Of a DNA stretch of 41,387 nt, positions 36,641-41,387 are shown one piece after another. The notes under the pieces are model-generated. The model made no database searches and was not told where the DNA came from. It worked only from the letters and a program-made list of their open reading frames with translations. Source of the stretch: Phoronis australis (lineage: Eukaryota > Phoronida > Phoronidae). Both the position numbers and the translations under genes were made by a program. Position 1 is the stretch's first letter. Each line of letters begins with the position of its first letter. Where the stretch lies: NCBI GenBank assembly GCA_002633005.1, contig NMRA01000790.1, positions 102,136-143,522 on the forward strand. Reading direction: 5' to 3'.

Positions 36641-37330
36641 ATACATATGTTCTAGTTGATAAATGAGAGTGCGCCTGACCTTCCTTTTAATCACGCTTGA
36701 AGAAACCTTAAGATATTAAGAATGTTTTCTTTGAATTTACAAGTTTGCAAAATCCTTACGTTTGTACTTGATTTCAAATATCACCACATCCAATATATCA
36801 TAGATTTTTGACCTGGAGACTTGCATTGGAATTCTCCTCTGACCCCGAAAGTAGAAAGCGCGTTGTTTTCATTGACCAAATGGTTTGGGATGTCAGACTT
36901 TATTTCACAAGTCGAGTTGTATTATTTGGAAATATTCCAGATTTCAACCGTTTAAAATTACCAGCATTGAAAAACATCTCCAAGAAAGGGCATTCTTCTC
37001 GGTTCCAAGTTAAGGCGAACAACTCGTTTTATCTATTCGATCCGCATTGCATTTTCTTGTCTTTGAACAAATTAACATCACTTATCCACGGATATTTGGC
37101 AAGTTTATCCAACTTTCACCGGACGGAGATGCAGACCTTAGCACATAAGAAATACCTCGTTGAAAGTGATAGGGCGAGTAAGGGAAAGGTTACGACAACA
37201 ATAAAAAGAACATGCGGAACTCTAATGGCATGAAAACGCCAGGCTACAATAGTGTTTGACGGATATTGCGATATTAATGGGGACAAATAAAACAACAAGA
37301 ATAATATATATTTTAAGTTGCATTGAGAAT
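36641..37330. repeat. Partial E unit (E3), no exon
   Basis: It aligns with 35640-36310, the part of E2 downstream of its second microexon. The exon-bearing upstream part is missing here. Confidence 0.8.
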
Positions 37331-37461
37331 TTCAGGGCTCTTCAAATAAATATTTCACAGAAAGAACCAGATGGGTTCCTTAATTACACGAGATAACACA
37401 CTTATTTACGATACCCAATGTGTAACTGAGAATCGGATACTAAGTGGCACAGGTTAGCATA

Positions 37462-37625
37462 GTACCAAATGGGTACATAATACCAAATGGGTATTGTCCG
37501 ATTGCCTACCAAGTGGGTCGAGCACAACAGCAAATTCAATAAAAACTACCAAATGGGTGCAAACTGCCAAATGGGCAAATATCATATAAAATACCAAGTA
37601 GGTACACCAAACAGCCTACTGGGCA
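37462..37625. repeat. Cluster of seven palindromic 13-mers, TACCAAATGGGTA type
   Basis: Copies lie at 37463, 37481, 37507, 37547, 37565, 37592 and 37613, unevenly spaced. Each has complementary arms around a five-base centre. Arms change together: G...C flanks the first copy and A...T the second, and TGCC/GGCA replaces TACC/GGTA in the fifth. Such paired changes suggest the palindrome itself matters, as a binding site or hairpin. Confidence 0.7.
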
Positions 37626-38125
37626 ATACAGCAAGATTCTGGTGTCACTGTGTAGTACGGACAGCCTTAATGCTCCGTGTTTCTCTCACACTACACGGAT
37701 TTTCATGCATCAGTGCCGTTTTCATTCCCCGCTACAATTTCATATACGTGCTATAAAAGCAGTGAAACTCATCACTGTGGTGTCCTGTGTTTGACTTCTC
37801 TGTGAACAAGTTTCATAGGTTTTGCTAGATCGTCATTTGAACGTTAATTACAGTGTTTCAGTCATTGGAGTCGCTTCGGTGGCATACGTCCAGTAGTTTC
37901 AAGAATGAACTGATGTTGTTTCTGCTAATCAAACATTTTTGAATGCCTCTAGTAACAACTTTAAACTTCACTTCTTTAAATTTAGTACAAACTAGAAAAA
38001 GTAGCCAACGCATGTCGTTTTTGTGACATGTCTGTAAACAGACAATGTAGCTTCGCCACTCGGGTCTTTATATGTCTCACTTATAGACATGAATATTTAT
38101 TGTGAATCTATGTTGTGATTTACAG

Positions 38126-38161
38126 GTGCCATAAAGCCAACTGAAAAAGGAGAAGGTGGTG
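38126..38161 (+). CDS. Stalk microexon 36-e (last, most diverged)
   Basis: The exon is 36 nt with acceptor GATTTACAG and donor GTATGT, phase 1 at both ends, reading G-A-I-K-P-T-E-K-G-E-G-G after a G. The surrounding intron resembles the E units only loosely, so this is an old copy, yet length, splice sites, frame and K-P-T...G-E-G-G are kept. This makes it the best evidence that the family is real coding sequence. Confidence 0.75.
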
Positions 38162-40453
38162 GTATGTCGACATATTTCTCTAATTTAAAAGTAAACTTGC
38201 CCTTTGATGTGATTAGTGCTTAACATTGGGTGAAAAATAAGCTGCTTTCTCGACGTAAGCATTAACAGCATTATTTTTTATCAACTCAATTTGAGTTGTT
38301 CTAAACTGCGAATCTTCTGTTATGAATCCAATTTACCGGATGAACTTTCCTGTGATCACGTCTATATATATAAATAGCATAGGCATGTTCAAAATGGTTT
38401 TTGATAGTTTATAACACATTTTTTAAATGTTTCGGGAATATATTAAGCTGTAACTCTGCAAGACCTATGTGCTAAAGTGCGGTTTCCCCTCGAATTGTTG
38501 ATGCGAAATGTATTCTCGTTGGCCTTTACTCTGATGCCTTAGTCTTGTGTAATCCGGAACAGCTGTACTTATAAAACCGAATGCATGATGTAATGTAATA
38601 TATTAACTTAATTACTATCACGTTTTTGATCGATGATTTTTATTTTCAAAATTGGAAAGCATGGCCTATTGATTCTCGAGTTTTCTATGTTTTCTCGTCT
38701 CTTCATGTTCTCTTTCTTGCGTAGTACAATTAGGTCTCGTGGATACTCGGTCAATCCGTTTTTCTCAAAAGTTTGTGACTGGTTTCAAAGATCACACGTG
38801 CTACGCAAGAATATAAACGCAGTTGATGTTTCAGTTATTCCACTATTTGACATTTTCCATTATTCGAAACTGCCTTAGTTTCACGAGAGTCCGTGTGATG
38901 TTTTCAAAGTTTCAACCATTATGCTTTTCCACGATTCTTTTACGCTAACTTTGAAGACTTTTAGAATGGCTCATATGTTTTGGATACAAAGGTCTGATGA
39001 ATTAGTAGGCCATCTATTGTTGACTGTGGGCAATAGTCTCGAGGCACTGAGACCACGGTTAACTTATTTTCATATTTTGATATTTGAAACTTTGACATTT
39101 ACGTACTGCTAGTATGAAAAACAAAAAAGTGGGGGTCACCGCATTAGTTTTTCCGCCACAACCAAGTAAACAGAGGGACCAATGACAAAGCTGCTGCGTG
39201 GGTTACTGATAAGTCAGTTCTGATTAAATCAGACTGGATCCTTTTTAAAAACGGATTCATGATTTTATCGCGCTGAACCAGTAATAATGTCTTACACACG
39301 GTTCTCGGACGGACAAAACCTGGGCGTAGCACGCGTGCCCTGCACGTTTTCGTGCAACAATGGCGCATCCAAATAGACAATGTAATTTCCATTAAAGTAG
39401 ATACTTGAGTTTTTGTCCACACCTGGTGTCATGCAATTGTTACATCGTCAATGTATAGACTCAGGGATGCAAGTGCGTTTGAACTGAATACCTAAATTAT
39501 TGGAAACTTTTCAAAAGTAATCTAGAAAATAGTGAAAACAATTCAAATAGCACAAGTCATGGGTTTTCGATGACTTCAGATAACTCAAATGTAGAGACTT
39601 AGCCTGATAATAAATTCCTTAGGTGCTGTCTAAATCAAGTTAAGCTGATACACTGCATACACGAAATTAAATTGTGAAAGATTTATCAACATCAGCATCA
39701 AGTACGATCTACTCAAAGTAACTTCCTTTTCAACCGTTTCATAAGTCCCAGCCTCATTTATAAAGAATAAAGGTGACATTTAGATAGAGCAATGGGTTTG
39801 TTTTCATTTCCATTGAAATATTTGCACAAATAGAATCCAGTGTCAGTGTCTTTTTGAACGCATTGGATTCCATACAACATTGAACAATAAAACAAATTGG
39901 TATTACTTCTATTCTTTAAAATTGATAAGCTTGTCCTGCCACTCTCCCGCGTGTCTTAATTATTTGTGACATCTCTTGGTAGATTTAGCAATTCATTCTC
40001 CATATTAAATCCTAGATGCGCCAGTGTTTTCAATAGATTTCACGTATGAGATCTGAGTTTGAGGACAGGTGGGTTGGATATTGTAACAAAGAATGAACTT
40101 CCTCGTCGACTACTTCACACTGACACTGACAACATACTTTATGTTTACTGGTCATGGCAAACATATTTTCACCTATGGTCGCCGTACGTCGATTTACTGG
40201 CCCTATTTTTAAATAACACCACTTTGGGATACACCTCAAACAGTGTTGGCTTTTTTAAGAAGACAACCCAACCCATCCTGTTTTAGACGTGCGTGATAGT
40301 GGAATTTGGGGGCTGGGAGGATGAGGTCACTTCCAGAATATTGAGCGCAGAGGGAGGTTCACCCGGCAAAATATACCTTGTGTTGGTCTAATTCAATCAA
40401 TTGCAGTCAAAATCTTTCAAGTAAGGCTGCATAATATTGAAATTTTGTTGTAG
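38162..40453. other. Intron before the transmembrane exon
   Basis: The first part (to about 38830) is a diverged copy of E- and F-type sequence; CTCAAAAGTTTG at 38764 matches the F units. The rest shows no gene. An imperfect palindrome lies at 39212-39233 (CAGTTCTGATT / AATCAGACTG). A 92-codon minus frame at 39144-39422 is not recognised. Confidence 0.5.
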
Positions 40454-40534
40454 CGTCAGCTGGACGGGACGATACTCCAAACAAAATCGTGATCGGAGCA
40501 GCCTGTGTTGCGATGGCTATGATCTCCACCATTG
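40454..40534 (+). CDS. Exon: membrane-proximal segment and first part of the transmembrane helix
   Basis: The exon is 81 nt (27 codons) with acceptor ATTTTGTTGTAG and donor GTTAAG, phase 1 at both ends, matching all upstream exons. It reads A-S-A-G-R-D-D-T-P-N-K and then the hydrophobic IVIGAACVAMAMISTI. A polar spacer followed by a Gly/Ala/Ile-rich helix is usual for invertebrate Ig receptors. Without splicing the frame reads G then TAA, so intron retention would end the protein here with a hydrophobic tail, which could act as a GPI-anchor signal. The donor is weaker than those of the other exons. Confidence 0.6.
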
Positions 40535-40848
40535 GTTAAGTCTTCGAAGACATTAGAGAGGGCCTCTGTGAAAACCTTCGTTTGATTTACAGCTGATTTA
40601 CAGTTGTACCACAATTGTCGAAAACAGAAAAACGAAGTTCTCCAAAGTTAAAACAGTATGTCGAGAGTGTTGAGCAAAATGTACGAATTGATAATCTAAC
40701 GTTTATTTTTATTCTTCTTCGACGGGGTTTTGCTTCTTTACTTGCCTGACATCCTTCCTTTGTATGATGTTCAATAGTTACGTGTTCGATGAACGTGTAA
40801 ATTATGATTAGAATTTAGTGTTAAGTGTTTTTTTTGTTATTCCTCTAG

Positions 40849-40880
40849 TTGCTCTGATGATACTTGAAAGTTATTGCTGA
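40849..40880 (+). CDS. Terminal exon: end of transmembrane helix, four-residue tail, stop
   Basis: A strong polypyrimidine tract (eight T, then TTATTCCTCTAG) precedes this exon. In the required phase 1 it reads V-A-L-M-I-L-E-S-Y-C and TGA. Joined to the previous exon it completes a helix of about 22 hydrophobic residues, leaving E-S-Y-C as the whole cytoplasmic tail. There is no ITAM, ITIM or kinase site, and no charged residue within the helix to pair with an adaptor. The protein would bind without signalling itself, or be converted to a GPI anchor. The final Cys could be lipid-modified. Confidence 0.55.
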
Positions 40881-41058
40881 CTTCAGACCTGTGTACCATA
40901 CGCAAAAAATGAGGATTCGTACGGAAATCAAGCCTCCAGTACGCAAGTACGCACGACCAGGCAAAAATACGCAAATTCAAAATTGATTATTAATTCGCTT
41001 GCTTCTCACAGATTTGTAGTCTAAACAGACGAGGAAGGAGATTTTAAAGTTAGAAATG

Positions 41059-41064
41059 AATAAA
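41059..41064 (+). terminator. Putative polyadenylation signal AATAAA
   Basis: A canonical AATAAA hexamer lies about 180 bases after the TGA of the terminal exon, which fits a short 3' untranslated region ending near 41085. Such hexamers are common by chance in AT-rich DNA, so it supports the gene end only in combination with the exon. Confidence 0.4.
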
Positions 41065-41085
41065 AGATATTGTAAAATCATTATT

Positions 41086-41387
41086 TTAGTTAGAAAGTTG
41101 AGCTACAAACTCGGAAAACTTCCTTGTTTCATTCTTGAAATAGCCTAATAATCGGCAAATCGCGAGGCCTCTTCTATCGGCATGTGTTTCACAGGCCTAA
41201 CCTATAAGCAACGACTTCTGTGATTTGTGGATTGCTTACTTTGTCTAATTCCGGCTATTCACGGCTAAATACGTACTGTTGACAAAATGGCAAAGCACGT
41301 GTGGTCGCATGTTCCGAGCTGTCAAGAAAGTAGATTCAGAAAGAAGGGAACATCAGTTTTTGCGACGTTATTCCAAAAAATGACAAT
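41086..41387. other. 3' flank, nothing recognised
   Basis: This is sequence after the putative poly(A) signal. No coding frame, RNA gene or repeat is recognisable. Confidence 0.5.

Larger units (their letters stand above)
3422..41085 (+). other. Gene model: Ig V-C2 receptor with multi-exon stalk and short-tailed membrane anchor
   Basis: I join 13 predicted exons into one + strand gene: V-like Ig, C2 Ig, nine stalk microexons (48-48-36-36-48-48-36-36-36 nt), a transmembrane exon and a terminal exon. What is seen: each internal exon is flanked by AG and GT, all boundaries are phase 1, and all frames are open. With everything included the mature product is about 392 residues: 122 V, 108 C2, 124 stalk, then 38 anchor and tail. 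The product should be a type I surface protein. What is inferred: that the exons belong to one transcript, and that the stalk is alternatively spliced. The signal-peptide exon is missing from the model; I found no ATG plus hydrophobic run with a phase-1 donor between 1 and 3421. The ligand is unknown. Confidence 0.6.

Noticed and set aside
36408-36694. Two overlapping minus-strand frames in the GC-rich block
   Set aside because: GC-rich sequence has fewer chance stops; both frames lack recognisable domains.
37462-37625. CRISPR-like array
   Set aside because: The units are short palindromes with irregular spacing in animal DNA, without equal-length spacers or Cas genes.
39144-39422. 92-codon minus-strand frame
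   Set aside because: Arg-rich, no domain and no start context; likely part of a dispersed repeat.
1-41387. tRNA or rRNA genes
   Set aside because: I found no B-box (GGTTCGAANCC type) with a matching cloverleaf and no rRNA-like stretch, although a covariance search was not possible.

Overview
The window is animal nuclear DNA. It is AT-rich, has long introns and is full of transposon remains. The metazoan Ig-superfamily exons, LINE reverse transcriptase pieces, a Harbinger-type DNA transposon and a repeat-family pseudogene suggest a marine invertebrate such as a lancelet, hemichordate or cnidarian. I cannot fix the phylum from the sequence alone.

One gene explains most of the coding signal. 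It lies on the + strand and runs across almost the whole window. An Ig V-like exon (3422-3787) and an Ig C2 exon (8426-8749) are followed by nine very short exons spread over 19-38 kb. A split transmembrane segment (40454-40534 and 40849-40880) ends the protein four residues after the membrane, and a poly(A) signal lies at 41059. Every internal exon starts and ends in phase 1, so any of them can be skipped or joined without a frameshift. The short exons form two families: four of 48 nt (16 codons) and five of 36 nt (12 codons, consensus T-x-K-P-T-G-N-G-E-G-G). They would build a Pro/Thr/Gly-rich stalk between the Ig domains and the membrane, in the manner of duplicated antibody hinge exons. 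The signal-peptide exon was not found and is either upstream of the window or unrecognised.

The 3.8-38 kb interval is an expanded mosaic of tandem duplications. Unit A (about 3860-7170) is an old copy. Units B (14999-20234) and C (20235-23828) are near-identical, each with one 48-nt exon. E1/E2 (23968-26850 and 33288-36070) each carry two 36-nt exons. F1/F2 (26851-29590 and 30495-32682) each carry one 48-nt exon and a large inverted repeat. A diverged last copy holds the fifth 36-nt exon. A 476-nt assembly gap (14523-14998) sits at the start of the array.

Inserted into the introns are a LINE fragment (8797-9220, +), a decayed intronless gene of a repeated metazoan family with a PIN/FEN-like core (13413 to 9548, -), and a Harbinger-like transposon (17079-19037) with a TAA target duplication and an empty site in the sister unit. 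The transposon itself contains a LINE 3' piece. Another LINE 3' end lies at 23404-23800. Other signals are covarying 13-bp palindromes at 37462-37625 and a GC-rich, CRE-bearing block at 36340-36640.
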